Below are positions 9,404-18,956 of a DNA stretch of 64,000 nt, in pieces. The notes beneath the pieces were generated by a model. It made no database searches and was not told the origin of the DNA. It worked only from the letters and a program-made list of their open reading frames with translations. This DNA is from JAAZHD01 sp012510895 (GTDB lineage Bacteria > Bacillota > Clostridia > Caldicoprobacterales > DTU083): contig JBMNJC010000020.1 of NCBI GenBank assembly GCA_050951465.1, forward strand, positions 1 through 64,000, in the 5' to 3' direction. Each line of letters starts with the position of its first letter. The first letter of the stretch is position 1. The position numbers were made by a program, and so were the translations under genes.

Positions 9404-9438
9404 CCCCTCTTTAAGCAGCAAATCCGCTTTAAGAGGGG
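9404..9438. terminator. Bidirectional hairpin terminator downstream of gapA
   Basis: Near-perfect stem CCCCTCTTTAAGC / GCTTTAAGAGGGG with a 9-nt loop, followed by a T-run on the plus strand. It lies just past the 3' end of gapA and before the MATE gene. Confidence 0.7.
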
Positions 9439-9510
9439 CATTTTTGATCTAAACCAATTATTCATGCTGAGCAGGCAATTTTTTATGCCCGGTCTTAATA
9501 TCCTTTAGGA

Positions 9511-10518
9511 TTATTCAGCATCAACCTTAGCCATATGTTCAATTAGGTTAACGACCTTGTTGGAATAACCCCATTCGTTGTCATACCATGCAACCAGTTT
9601 TACGAAATGATCGTTCAGTGAAATACCGGCATCTGCGTCAAAGATACAAGTTCTGGGATCAGTGATAAAGTCAGAGGAAACAACTGCATCTTCGGTATAA
9701 CCCATAATGCCCTTAAGTTCATTTTCTGAAGCTTTCTTCATGGCTGCTTTGATTTCGTCATAGGTTGCGGGTTTTTCCAGACGGCAGGTCAGGTCAACAA
9801 CGGATACATCAACAGTGGGAACTCTGAAGGACATTCCTGTCAGTTTGCCGTCCAGTTCCGGAATAACCTTGCCAACGGCTTTTGCAGCTCCGGTGGAGGA
9901 AGGAATGATGTTTGCATAAGCAGCACGTCCGCCTCTCCAGTCTTTCTTGGAAGGACCGTCAACTGTCTTCTGAGTGGCTGTTACAGCATGAACTGTTGTC
10001 ATAAGGCCTTCGACAATACCAAAGTTGTCATGCAGTACTTTAGCCAGAGGTGCCAGGCAGTTGGTTGTGCAGGATGCATTGGAAACAATGTCCATATCCT
10101 TGGTGTATTTATCATGATTTACACCCATAACAAACATGGGAGCGTCTTTAGAGGGAGCGGAAATAACAACCTTCTTTGCTCCTGCTTTTAAGTGAGCGGA
10201 TGCTTTGTCTGTAGTAGTGAATACACCGGTAGACTCGACTATGTACTCTGCACCGCATTCACTCCACGGAATTTCTTCAGGGTTCATAGATCCGTATACA
10301 TTAATCTCGTTACCGTCAACAATCAGTTTTCCATTCTCTGTCTTAATTTCGCCTTTAAACTGACCATGAACAGTGTCGTAACGAAGCATATAAGCCATAT
10401 AATCCAAATCGATAAAGGGGTCGTTAATGCCAACCACTTTAACATTCGGGTTATCCAGTGATGCACGGAAAACCAGCCGACCGATTCGACCAAAACCATT
10501 AATACCTATTTTTATCAT
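9511..10518 (-). CDS. gapA: Glyceraldehyde-3-phosphate dehydrogenase, type I (NAD)
   Basis: A 335-residue glycolytic enzyme that oxidises and phosphorylates glyceraldehyde-3-phosphate. The Rossmann motif INGFGRIGR is at residues 6-14, and the Asp in INDPF (residue 33) favours NAD. The active-site loop SNASCTTNC places Cys150, and His177 (VHAVT) is present. Length is standard. An upstream minus-strand TTGTAA-N17-TAGAAT is a plausible promoter, and TAGGAGG precedes the ATG. It appears monocistronic; the usual pgk-tpi-gpm partners are not in the window. Confidence 0.97.
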   Translation of the reverse strand: MIKIGINGFGRIGRLVFRASLDNPNVKVVGINDPFIDLDYMAYMLRYDTVHGQFKGEIKTENGKLIVDGNEINVYGSMNPEEIPWSECGAEYIVESTGVFTTTDKASAHLKAGAKKVVISAPSKDAPMFVMGVNHDKYTKDMDIVSNASCTTNCLAPLAKVLHDNFGIVEGLMTTVHAVTATQKTVDGPSKKDWRGGRAAYANIIPSSTGAAKAVGKVIPELDGKLTGMSFRVPTVDVSVVDLTCRLEKPATYDEIKAAMKKASENELKGIMGYTEDAVVSSDFITDPRTCIFDADAGISLNDHFVKLVAWYDNEWGYSNKVVNLIEHMAKVDAE

Positions 10519-10651
10519 GTAAAATCCTCCTATCTCATTTGTATAATTTTATCATTCTTTATTCTATACGATATTTACACTCTTTACAAGTATGAGAAAC
10601 AAATTTGTGAAATGTCTAACATACTTTTACACCGATTTCAAAAATCTGTAT

Positions 10652-11575
10652 TCAAAAGAGCCACTCGGATAAATAAGCGAATAACGACATGGTGGCCGGG
10701 CTGACAAAGGTTGTCAGCATAACTACCTGGGAAGCAAATTCCGGTTCATTTTTAAACTCCATGGCCAAAAGAGCGGTATTTACTGCTGTGGGAACAGAAG
10801 ATGATATTAGCAGAACCTGGGCTGTAATGCCTTCATAGCCAAATAGCTGAATAATCAGGTACGCTGCAAAGGGGCCTGCAATAAGGCGCAAAAAGCTTAC
10901 TATATACACATTTGCATTTCTGAAATTGAACTTTATCCGGGACAGCTGAACTCCCAGGGTCAACAGGGCAACAGGCACCAGGCCGTTGCTGATAAATACT
11001 GCAGCGGGCCAGAAAAAGAGCCGGCTTAAGTCAATCTTAAGACCCTTACAAAGAAATCCGACTGCAACTGCATAAATGGACGGTACCTTAAGCACCTGCA
11101 GCAGGGAATCTTTAACACTCATATTCCCCCGGTTTATATTGTAAACTCCAATGGTGTTGGTGGTAAGGTTCTGTGACAGCACTATCATAATCTGGGTGGA
11201 TACTGCCTGGGGATTTGCGTCAAATAAAAGCATGATAAGAGGCAGTCCCAGATTTCCGGAGTTATAAAACATTACGGCGTTATTCATGGCTGCCGTCAAG
11301 GTCGGCGGGCTCTTCCTGAGCCGGGCAACACCGGTACTGATAAGGCTCATTACAAGCATCAGGGTCAGGGCAAAGCCTATTATTCCAAGCAAGTTAAGGG
11401 TTATTTCCGTTTCTGTAAGCTTTACCAGTATCAAAGCCGGCACAAAAACATAGATATTGAATTTTGTAAGGGTGTGAATGTCAAGGATAAACTTCTTGCC
11501 CAGAATAAACCCAATCAGGATTAATATGAATATCGGTACTATATTATCTATTAAAATAGTAAAAAATATTCTCAC
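10652..11575 (-). CDS. AEC-family (auxin efflux carrier-like) transporter
   Basis: A 307-residue, very hydrophobic protein with about ten membrane segments. It shows AEC-family features: the N-terminal PIFILILIGFILGKK helix, NSGNLGLPL in the first half and SSSVPTAVNTALLA in the second. The start is GTG 11575 behind a G-rich stretch, so the exact start is uncertain. Bacterial members export malate or other carboxylates, but no substrate is evident here. It follows prfB with 32 bp between, possibly in the same transcript. Confidence 0.85.
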   Translation of the reverse strand: MRIFFTILIDNIVPIFILILIGFILGKKFILDIHTLTKFNIYVFVPALILVKLTETEITLNLLGIIGFALTLMLVMSLISTGVARLRKSPPTLTAAMNNAVMFYNSGNLGLPLIMLLFDANPQAVSTQIMIVLSQNLTTNTIGVYNINRGNMSVKDSLLQVLKVPSIYAVAVGFLCKGLKIDLSRLFFWPAAVFISNGLVPVALLTLGVQLSRIKFNFRNANVYIVSFLRLIAGPFAAYLIIQLFGYEGITAQVLLISSSVPTAVNTALLAMEFKNEPEFASQVVMLTTFVSPATMSLFAYLSEWLF

Positions 11576-11607
11576 GCAAACCCCCGCCCCGCTGCTTTTT
11601 TATTTAA

Positions 11608-12709
11608 TCAGCTCATCATTTGCAGATAGGCATGGATGAAGGGATCCAGATCTCCATCCATCACTGCCTGTATGTTTCCGTTTTCCACATTGGTTCTGTG
11701 ATCTTTCACCAGATTGTAAGGATGGAATACATAAGAACGTATCTGGCTGCCCCACTCAATCCTTTTCATTTCACCCTTCATCTCATTTATTTTCTCCTGG
11801 GCTTCCCTTTCCTTAAGTTCCAGAAGTTTTGCTTTCAGCATTTTCATGGCAGTCTCCCTGTTCTGTATCTGAGACCGTTCATTCTGGCATGAAACCACAA
11901 TGCCTGTTGGCAGGTGGGTTATGCGAATAGCTGAATCGGTCATGTTAACATGCTGACCGCCTGCCCCGCTGGCCCTAAAAGTATCTACCCGTATCTCTTC
12001 CGGACGAATCTCTATGGTATGGTCGTCTTCCAGTTCAGGCATTACATCAAGGGATGCAAAGGAGGTGTGCCTTCTTCCTGATGCGTCAAAAGGAGAAATT
12101 CTGACCAGCCTATGGACGCCTTTCTCAGCTTTCAGATAACCATAGGCATACTCACCGATAACATGAAGGGTAACACTTTTTACACCGGCTTCTTCTCCCG
12201 GCAGAAAATCCAATACTTTAACTTCATATCCGCTTTGCTCGCACCATCTTGTATACATTCGGTAAAGCATGCCTGCCCAATCCATGGCTTCTGTGCCCCC
12301 TGCCCCTGCATGGATGGATATAATAGCATTATGGGAATCATATTCCCCTTTCAGCAGGGTAGCCAGTCTCATGCGCTCCACTTCCGCCTTCAGCTGTTTT
12401 ATGCTGTCATAAACCTCCTTAACAACTGAAGAATCATTCATCTCCTCGCCAAGTTCTATAAGAACCTCTATGTCTTCAAGTTTGCACCGGGCATTCTTCC
12501 AACTTGCTTCCTTGTTTTTTAAAGATTTCATTTCCCGGTTCACAGTTTGAGAACGTTCAAGATCGTTCCAGAATTCCGGTGACTGCATCTCTTCTTCCAG
12601 TTCCTCTATCCTTCGCCTTATACCTGGAAGGTCAAAGTGAATCACCTATCATTTGAAGTGTCTCTTGAATTGATTCAAGCTGCTGCTTTGCCTGATCAAG
12701 TTCCAACAT
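11608..12709 (-). CDS. prfB: Peptide chain release factor 2, with programmed +1 frameshift
   Basis: The true start is ATG 12709 behind AAAGGTG. A 25-codon first frame ends at an in-frame TGA (12634-12632) within the slippery CTT-TGA-C, preceded by an SD-like AGGTGA. Shifting +1 joins the main frame, giving about 366 residues. The main frame has the catalytic GGQ (SGAGGQHVN) and an SPF-type tripeptide in VRISPFDASGRR. RF2 releases proteins at UGA/UAA, and the frameshift is its conserved autoregulation. It directly follows secA, a widespread Firmicutes order. Confidence 0.97.
12631..12637 (-). other. Programmed +1 frameshift site of prfB
   Basis: The minus-strand sequence reads CTTTGAC, with an SD-like AGGTGA a few bases upstream. 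Slippage at the in-frame UGA when RF2 is scarce joins codon 25 to the main reading frame, as known for most bacterial prfB genes. Confidence 0.93.
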
Positions 12710-12748
12710 ATTAATCACACCTTTCCGTTGCCTCGGCTGAATTTGCTT

Positions 12749-15427
12749 TTACACAGCGCCGCAGCATTTCTTGTATTTCTTTCCGCTGCCGCAAGGGCAG
12801 GGATCGTTTCTTCCTACCTTTTTATCTTTGACAACAGGCTTTTTGGCCTGATTGCCGCGGCCGGCCTCAATAGGCTCTGCCGCCTTTTCTCTTTTGGGCA
12901 TATCGTTTTTTATCCGGATGCGGTAAAGAAGGGAAACCACTTCTTCCTGTATTCCCCGGATCATTTCATGGAACATTTCATGGCCTTCAATCTGATACTC
13001 TATTACCGGATCCCGCTGTCCGTAAGCCCTGAGTCCAATACCCTGCCTAAGCTGATCCATGGCATCAATATGATCCATCCACTTCCGGTCAACAACCTTA
13101 AGGGTAATGACCCTTTCTGCCTCCCGCATGGGCTCTTCCCCATTGATTTCTTCCTGTTCTCTATAAATCTTTTCCGCTGTTTCAAGAAGTTTTTCCTGAA
13201 TGCGGGCCTTGGTCAGTGATTGAAGTTCATTGATATCAATATATCCGGGGGGAATGCAAATTTTACCAAGATAAGACATCATGCCCTGTAAATCCCATTC
13301 TTCCGCATGGTCAGTGTCACCTAAATAAACTTCGATTGCATAATTTATCAGGGCTTCCACCATATCCATAATACTGCTGCGCAGATTCTCACCCTCCAGG
13401 ACGCTTCTGCGTTGGGAGTAGATAACATTACGCTGGGTATTCATTACATCGTCGTATTGCAGCACATGTTTTCGAATATTGAAATTATTGCTTTCTACTC
13501 TCTTTTGTGCTGCTTCAATCTGCCCGGAAAGAATTCGATGCTCTATAGGCTGATCTTCCTCCATGCCCAAACCGGCAACAATGCTTTGAATTCTTTCGGA
13601 ACCAAACAGGCGCATAAGATCGTCTTCCAATGAAATATAGAAACGAGAGGAACCCGGATCGCCCTGACGGCCGGAGCGCCCTCTGAGCTGGTTGTCAATG
13701 CGCCGGCTTTCATGCCGCTCAGTGCCGATGATGTGGAGTCCTCCCAGCTCGAGAACCTTTTGCCTGTCTTCCATGGTTTCCTTCTCATATTTTTCATACA
13801 AATCCTTATATACTTCCCTGGCTTCCAATACTTCCGTGTCATCAGTTTCACTAAAACCGGTGACCTGGTTTATTGTTTCATCGGAATATCCAAGGCGCCG
13901 CATTTCTTTCTTGGCCATGAATTCAGGATTACCGCCCAGAATGATATCGGTACCCCGGCCTGCCATGTTGGTTGCAATGGTAACAGCCTTGTATTTTCCT
14001 GCCTGGGCTATGATTTCTGCTTCCTTATCATGGAATTTGGCATTCAGTACCTCATGAGGCACGCCGCGACGCTTCAGCATGCCGCTCAGCATCTCGGAAA
14101 CCTCTATGGATATTGTGCCCACAAGCACCGGCTGACCTACTGCATAACGCTGAACTATCTCATCCACAACGGCATTAAACTTCCCTTTGGCTGTCAGATA
14201 GATAACGTCATTAAAGTCCTTGCGGATCATTTTTTTGTTCGTAGGGATTTCTACAACATCAAGGCCGTATATGGCTTTGAATTCTTCTTCCTCTGTCTTT
14301 GCCGTGCCGGTCATGCCGGCAAGCTTGGAATACATCCGGAAATAGTTCTGAAAGGTTATTGTTGCCAGGGTTTTACTCTCTCTCTGAACCTTAACGTTTT
14401 CCTTGGCCTCAATGGCCTGATGCAGACCGTCACTGTACCTCCGGCCAAACATCAAGCGGCCGGTGAACTCATCCACAATTATTATCTGACCGTCTTTGAC
14501 CACATAATCCCTGTCCCGTTTCATCAGGGCATGTGCACGCAGAGCCTGATTAATATGATGAGCAAGCTCGGCATTTTCGGGATCAGCCAGGTTTTCCACT
14601 GAAAAATACTGCTCCGCCTTGGCAACCCCTTCTTCCGTCAGATTGACGGTCCGGGCTTTTTCATCCACCTCAAAATCTAATTCTTTTTTAAGGCGGGGAA
14701 TAAACCTGTCCACACGGAAATACAAATCAGTTGACTTATCTCCGGCACCGGAAATAATAAGGGGAGTACGGGCTTCATCGATAAGAATGGAGTCCACCTC
14801 GTCAATGATGGCATAGTTCAGCTCCCGCTGCACCATGTCTTCTTTGTAAATCACCATGTTGTCCCGAAGATAATCAAAGCCAAACTCATTATTGGTTCCG
14901 TAAGTAATATCGGCCATGTAGCTTTCACGCCGCTCTTTGGCTTTAAGGCCGTGGACAATAAGCCCCACCGAAAGGCCCAGGAAACGATAAATCTTACCCA
15001 TCCATTCACTGTCCCTGCGGGCAAGATAGTCATTAACGGTTACAATATGAACGCCCTTGCCTGTAAGAGCATTTAAATAAGCCGGCAGGGTTGCTGCCAG
15101 TGTTTTACCTTCCCCGGTTTTCATTTCTGCAATCCGACCCTGGTGAAGTACGATACCGCCCAGTATCTGCACTTTAAAATGACGCATGCCCAGAACCCGT
15201 ACTGATGCTTCACGCACAACAGCAAAGGCCTCCGGCAGAAGTTCATCCAGAGTTTCTCCTGCCTGATAGCGTTTCCTGAATTCCTCCGTTTTTTCCCTGA
15301 GCTCCCTGTTGCTTAGAGCCTTTATTGACGGTTCAAGAGCTTCTACCTGCTCTACCGTTTTCATAAGTCGTTTGATTTCTCTGTCGTTGCTGTCGCCTAA
15401 CAGTCTTCTGAATAAGCCTGCCATCAT
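12749..15427 (-). CDS. secA: Preprotein translocase ATPase SecA
   Basis: An 892-residue motor that drives proteins through SecYEG. It has Walker A GEGKT at residues 105-109, the DEVDS box (Walker B) followed by EARTPLIISG, helicase motifs TNMAGRGTDI and QLRGRSGRQGDPG, and a C-terminal zinc-binding SEC-C tail DPCPCGSGKKYKKCC. Length and domain order are normal for SecA1. The gene lies just upstream of prfB. In many Firmicutes hpf is directly 5' of secA; here two sugar-type genes lie between. Confidence 0.98.
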   Translation of the reverse strand: MMAGLFRRLLGDSNDREIKRLMKTVEQVEALEPSIKALSNRELREKTEEFRKRYQAGETLDELLPEAFAVVREASVRVLGMRHFKVQILGGIVLHQGRIAEMKTGEGKTLAATLPAYLNALTGKGVHIVTVNDYLARRDSEWMGKIYRFLGLSVGLIVHGLKAKERRESYMADITYGTNNEFGFDYLRDNMVIYKEDMVQRELNYAIIDEVDSILIDEARTPLIISGAGDKSTDLYFRVDRFIPRLKKELDFEVDEKARTVNLTEEGVAKAEQYFSVENLADPENAELAHHINQALRAHALMKRDRDYVVKDGQIIIVDEFTGRLMFGRRYSDGLHQAIEAKENVKVQRESKTLATITFQNYFRMYSKLAGMTGTAKTEEEEFKAIYGLDVVEIPTNKKMIRKDFNDVIYLTAKGKFNAVVDEIVQRYAVGQPVLVGTISIEVSEMLSGMLKRRGVPHEVLNAKFHDKEAEIIAQAGKYKAVTIATNMAGRGTDIILGGNPEFMAKKEMRRLGYSDETINQVTGFSETDDTEVLEAREVYKDLYEKYEKETMEDRQKVLELGGLHIIGTERHESRRIDNQLRGRSGRQGDPGSSRFYISLEDDLMRLFGSERIQSIVAGLGMEEDQPIEHRILSGQIEAAQKRVESNNFNIRKHVLQYDDVMNTQRNVIYSQRRSVLEGENLRSSIMDMVEALINYAIEVYLGDTDHAEEWDLQGMMSYLGKICIPPGYIDINELQSLTKARIQEKLLETAEKIYREQEEINGEEPMREAERVITLKVVDRKWMDHIDAMDQLRQGIGLRAYGQRDPVIEYQIEGHEMFHEMIRGIQEEVVSLLYRIRIKNDMPKREKAAEPIEAGRGNQAKKPVVKDKKVGRNDPCPCGSGKKYKKCCGAV

Positions 15428-15496
15428 ACTTCACCCCGGTTTTGTTTTATGCCACTAAACTATTCTAACACGTAAGGCCGGCCGTTACAAGAATTC

Positions 15497-15526
15497 CAAA
15501 AAAAAGAGGAGCAATTGCTCCCCCTG
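15497..15526 (-). terminator. Rho-independent terminator after the FGGY kinase gene
   Basis: On the minus strand, GGGGAGCAATTGCTCC is followed by eight T residues, directly past the kinase stop and before secA. Confidence 0.85.
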
Positions 15527-15533
15527 CTTTTTA

Positions 15534-16982
15534 CTAAAATTTTCCTTTAAGCTCTTTATATGCGAGGAATTTCTCTTCGTATATTTTGTTATTCTCTTTA
15601 TTGGGCAGGTATCTCTTTTGTATGCCGCCGACCATACGCTGCTGGGCTTCCTTTAAATCTTTGAATACACCGGAACCGATTCCGGCACACAGGGCGGCTC
15701 CCAGGTTTCCTGTTTCATGGGTTTTGGGTATAACAACCGGCATGCCTGTTATATCCGAAATAATCTGACACCATACAGAGCTTTTGGCTCCGCCGCCGAA
15801 AACGCATATCTCACCAACCCTGCGTGCACTCCCGCTGATCCGCTTATGAGCTGAAATGCGCTGTTTTATCTCATAACCTACACCTTCCAGCACGGAACGT
15901 ATGATATCTCCCTGGGTTGTTTCCAGCCCTATGCCGGCAAAGAAACCTTTATTATACAGCGAGCTTCCCCTGTATAGGTCGGGATAAGTAAATACCCCGT
16001 TGGAACCTGCAGGTGCCTTATCGGCCAGCTCATCCATCTCTACATAAGACATCTGGGAAAAGAAAGTGTTTCTTACCCATTTGAGTGCAGCTCCTGCCGT
16101 GCCGATGGAGTTTTCAAGAATCCAGCTTTGGCGGTCAAATCCATGGCAGGCAACAGCCATACTGTCATCCACAATATGCTCAGGTGCTATTGAACAGATA
16201 GCGCTTGCAGTTCCCAGGGAAACAGTTATTATACTGTTGTCAATGCCTGCGCCTATGGCTGCAGCCTTCTGATCCTGCAGCCCCATTACTACCTTGGTTT
16301 TCGGCGACAGCCCAAGTTCATCCGCAACTTCCGGCAATACCGTGCCTACCACATCACCAAAGCAGTATATCTCCGGAAATTTGTCCAAATCTATATCGTA
16401 TTTCCGGAAAAATTCAGGAATCCATTTCCTTTCAGCCGTATCATAGCAAAGTGTACCGCTGGCCATGGAATAATCCGTTGCATAGCTGCCGGAAAAACGA
16501 TACAGCAAAAAGTCCAGCCCCATTAAGAATTTATGAGTTTTTTCATAAATTTCAGGACGGTGTTTTTTCAGCCACATGACCTGTGGAAAGACAAGGGAAG
16601 AAATCTGCCTTCCGGTACGGGAAAAAATCTCATAATTGTCGTAATCGGCCTTTATCTGCGCAGCTTCTTCTGTTGCACGGGTATCATACCAGCTGATAGC
16701 ATTCATCAGTGTGTTGCCGGATTTGTCTACGGGAACGAATGATATACCCTGTGAGCTGGCAGATAAACCTAATACTTTTCTTCCATCAATATCGGCTTCT
16801 TTTATTGCTGTTTTTATGGCTGTTTTTACATTTTCCCACCATTCATTTGCATCCTGCTCGATGCCCTCAGGTGTGAAAATAAGATCATATTCAATATAGT
16901 GTTCACCCAGAATGTTTCCGTCCAAATCAAAAACCATGCTTTTGCAGCCCGTGGTTCCTAAATCGACACCTAGTAAATACAT
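15534..16982 (-). CDS. FGGY-family carbohydrate kinase (xylulokinase-like)
   Basis: A 482-residue sugar kinase. The N-terminal phosphate motif is GVDLGTTGCKSMVFD, followed by the FGGY-type DQKAAAIGAGI and ISLGTASAI-like segments, and the C-terminal GGGAKSSVWCQIISDI ATP-binding motif. AGAGGGA precedes the ATG. The overall pattern is closest to xylulokinases and relatives, but substrate identity within FGGY kinases cannot be read reliably. It lies downstream of a NagB-like gene on the same strand, so the two may act on one sugar, with a degraded inverted repeat between them. The pair interrupts the common hpf-secA neighbourhood. Confidence 0.85.
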   Translation of the reverse strand: MYLLGVDLGTTGCKSMVFDLDGNILGEHYIEYDLIFTPEGIEQDANEWWENVKTAIKTAIKEADIDGRKVLGLSASSQGISFVPVDKSGNTLMNAISWYDTRATEEAAQIKADYDNYEIFSRTGRQISSLVFPQVMWLKKHRPEIYEKTHKFLMGLDFLLYRFSGSYATDYSMASGTLCYDTAERKWIPEFFRKYDIDLDKFPEIYCFGDVVGTVLPEVADELGLSPKTKVVMGLQDQKAAAIGAGIDNSIITVSLGTASAICSIAPEHIVDDSMAVACHGFDRQSWILENSIGTAGAALKWVRNTFFSQMSYVEMDELADKAPAGSNGVFTYPDLYRGSSLYNKGFFAGIGLETTQGDIIRSVLEGVGYEIKQRISAHKRISGSARRVGEICVFGGGAKSSVWCQIISDITGMPVVIPKTHETGNLGAALCAGIGSGVFKDLKEAQQRMVGGIQKRYLPNKENNKIYEEKFLAYKELKGKF

Positions 16983-17016
16983 ATATTATTCCCTCTTTAA
17001 TAATCGTAATATAAAG

Positions 17017-17077
17017 GTCATCCTAAGCGAACGGAAAGAACTCTGCTTTATAATACTTTTCCGCTGCTCAGGATGAC
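17017..17077. repeat. Imperfect inverted repeat with GTCATCCT ends (REP/MITE-like)
   Basis: Arms GTCATCCTAAGCGAACGGAA and TTCCGCTGCTCAGGATGAC face each other across about 20 bases. The ends resemble the interspersed GTCATCCTGAGC-type palindromes seen in many bacterial intergenic regions. Only one copy is in this window. Confidence 0.55.
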
Positions 17078-17144
17078 AGCTTGTCTGCAGCTTAAGTAAT
17101 ATCAGTCAAAGAATTTCTGTGTGCTGCTGACTGAATCTTTATGA

Positions 17145-18083
17145 TTAGTAACCTACGGTTTCCATAATTTCAATGGGCTGTGCTATGCTGGGAGAAATGT
17201 AGATTGTGCATGGCAATACCTGATATATGGATCCGGGTACCATTGGTGTTACCGGTCCGTGGGTGATTAAACGGGAAGTCATGCGCTGCCATGAGGAGAA
17301 TGTTCCCATGGTGGTTATTCCATGACCCTCAATTCTTCTTTTAGCATGGAGTACATCTCTGGGACCAATGGTAGCTGCCTTGGGCGGAACATTTCCTACA
17401 TTACCGGAGCAGCCAAAAACACCATGCAGCGAATTCTGGGCAATTGTCAATGGATGCAGTGAAATAACCTTAGCAGGCTGCTGCAGATATTCTTCAATAG
17501 AATTAACCTCTGTGTATTCCGGAACGGGATCTATAAAAGCAATATGTCCGGCCCATCCGGGACCTGAAGTAAACAGATCAATACCGCCGTCTGTTTTTTC
17601 GTCAATCAGATCGGAGTAGTAACTGATGTTTTCCGTTGTGGGGTAGAGAATGTTCTCAGGAAGCGGCCGTAGATCTGGATCAATTTTTTCTATGAAGTAC
17701 TTCATGAAAGAATATGTAAGACCGGATCTGTATGTCAGAGGCGCAACATTGCCGTCCTCATCTGCCCATTCATCCATTGTGATAAATACGCAGTTTCTGC
17801 AGCTGACGCGATGAGTATTAATCATTTCAGCCAAAGCCATGTGTGTGTGAGGGTTCGGATTTCCGAAAATAGTGGAAAACTTCTTGTTCTGCTCATCAGA
17901 TTCCTTTATGCCCAGGAATTTTTCCATCAGCACTACAGCACCAAAGTTTTGCAGAATTTTAATTCTAACCTCAGGATTTGGATGCTGTTCAATCTCCTCA
18001 GGTGTCATCTTAGCTAATCTTTCTAAAAGCTCTCTATCCTTTATGGGACAGAAATCAGCAGGCTTAAAATTAAAATCACTCAT
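17145..18083 (-). CDS. NagB-like sugar-phosphate isomerase/deaminase family protein
   Basis: A 312-residue protein starting at ATG 18083 with GGGAGGT upstream. Two segments match glucosamine-6-phosphate deaminase: ITMDEWADEDG (the MDE motif with the catalytic Asp) and GPGWAGHIAFIDP (the DGHIAFNEP motif). In the second, the catalytic Asp before GH is Ala and the Glu after FN is Asp, so the chemistry may differ from NagB. The central domain is preceded by a roughly 45-residue N-terminal extension. The nearby FGGY kinase suggests an amino- or ketosugar route. The exact reaction is unknown. Confidence 0.65.
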   Translation of the reverse strand: MSDFNFKPADFCPIKDRELLERLAKMTPEEIEQHPNPEVRIKILQNFGAVVLMEKFLGIKESDEQNKKFSTIFGNPNPHTHMALAEMINTHRVSCRNCVFITMDEWADEDGNVAPLTYRSGLTYSFMKYFIEKIDPDLRPLPENILYPTTENISYYSDLIDEKTDGGIDLFTSGPGWAGHIAFIDPVPEYTEVNSIEEYLQQPAKVISLHPLTIAQNSLHGVFGCSGNVGNVPPKAATIGPRDVLHAKRRIEGHGITTMGTFSSWQRMTSRLITHGPVTPMVPGSIYQVLPCTIYISPSIAQPIEIMETVGY

Positions 18084-18201
18084 TACTAGACCTCCCTAAT
18101 TGGTATATTTTAACATTAGTTTATCATGAATAAATAAAATAGCAAGTATTTTGGAATTGCATCTAATTATCCTGATTTCACCAATAATAGTAATTACACA
18201 T

Positions 18202-18230
18202 AAAAAAGAGGAGTGCTTCTCCTCTTTTTT
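18202..18230. terminator. Bidirectional terminator between hpf and the NagB-like gene
   Basis: Stem AAAAAAGAGGAG...CTCCTCTTTTTT with a short loop gives a U-run on both strands. It lies just past the hpf stop. Confidence 0.85.
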
Positions 18231-18261
18231 AAATATGACGATCTTCTTATACAAATGAGCC

Positions 18262-18807
18262 TTATTCGTAAGTCGGCTCAATCAAACCGTATTTATTGTC
18301 TTTTCTTTTATACACAACATTAATCTCATCTGTTTCTGCATTGGAAAATACAAAGAAGCTGTGACCGAGTAAATCCATCTGCATGAGGGCTTCCTCCACT
18401 GACATAGGCTTAACCAGAAAACGTTTGGTTCGCACTATTTTAAGTTCTTCCACCTCTTCTACTTCATCGGCATGTTTTTCGCTGAACTCCATCTTGTTAT
18501 CTGCGAAGGCTCCTTTGCGAAGTTTACGTGCGAGCTTTGTGCGAAACTTGTGAATCTGGCGCTCCAGCTTGTCAAGAACCAGGTCGATGGATGCATACAT
18601 ATCGTCAGTAGATTCTTCCGCCCTGATCAGAACGCCGTTGAATGGGATGGTAACCTCTACAATGTGTCGGTTTTTTTCAACAGACATGGTTACCTGTGCT
18701 TCCGTTCCCGAATCAAAATACCTCTCAAGTTTACCAACCTTCTTGTTAACCTGATTTCTCAGCGCATCGCTGATCTCCACGTTTTTCCCGCTAATTTTAA
18801 TTCTCAT
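18262..18807 (-). CDS. hpf: Ribosome hibernation promoting factor, long form
   Basis: A 181-residue protein. The N-terminal HPF/RaiA domain (residues 1-100: MRIKISGKNVEISDALRN, then YASIDLVLDKLERQI) is joined by an acidic linker to the C-terminal dimerisation domain (RTKRFLVKPMSVEEALMQMDLLGHSFFVF). Long HPFs pair 70S ribosomes into inactive 100S dimers in stationary phase. AAGGAG precedes the ATG, and a strong terminator follows. The gene is also called raiA. Confidence 0.95.
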   Translation of the reverse strand: MRIKISGKNVEISDALRNQVNKKVGKLERYFDSGTEAQVTMSVEKNRHIVEVTIPFNGVLIRAEESTDDMYASIDLVLDKLERQIHKFRTKLARKLRKGAFADNKMEFSEKHADEVEEVEELKIVRTKRFLVKPMSVEEALMQMDLLGHSFFVFSNAETDEINVVYKRKDNKYGLIEPTYE

Positions 18808-18956
18808 TCGGTTAGCTCCTTTCCCATATCCTTAAATTATTGTATTCAGGCATACAAGCCTCTCATACCTATTCAGCCGGATATGGCTTGTATTTACTTA
18901 TTAAATTATTACCCTTGTCCGAATGCTTTTAAACATTATTCAGAAAAAAACTCCTG

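Noticed and set aside
12632..12634. Nonsense mutation in prfB
   Set aside because: The in-frame TGA lies in CTTTGAC with an SD-like site, the normal programmed frameshift.
13712..14602. Long plus-strand frame inside secA
   Set aside because: It is antisense to a certain secA gene and matches nothing.
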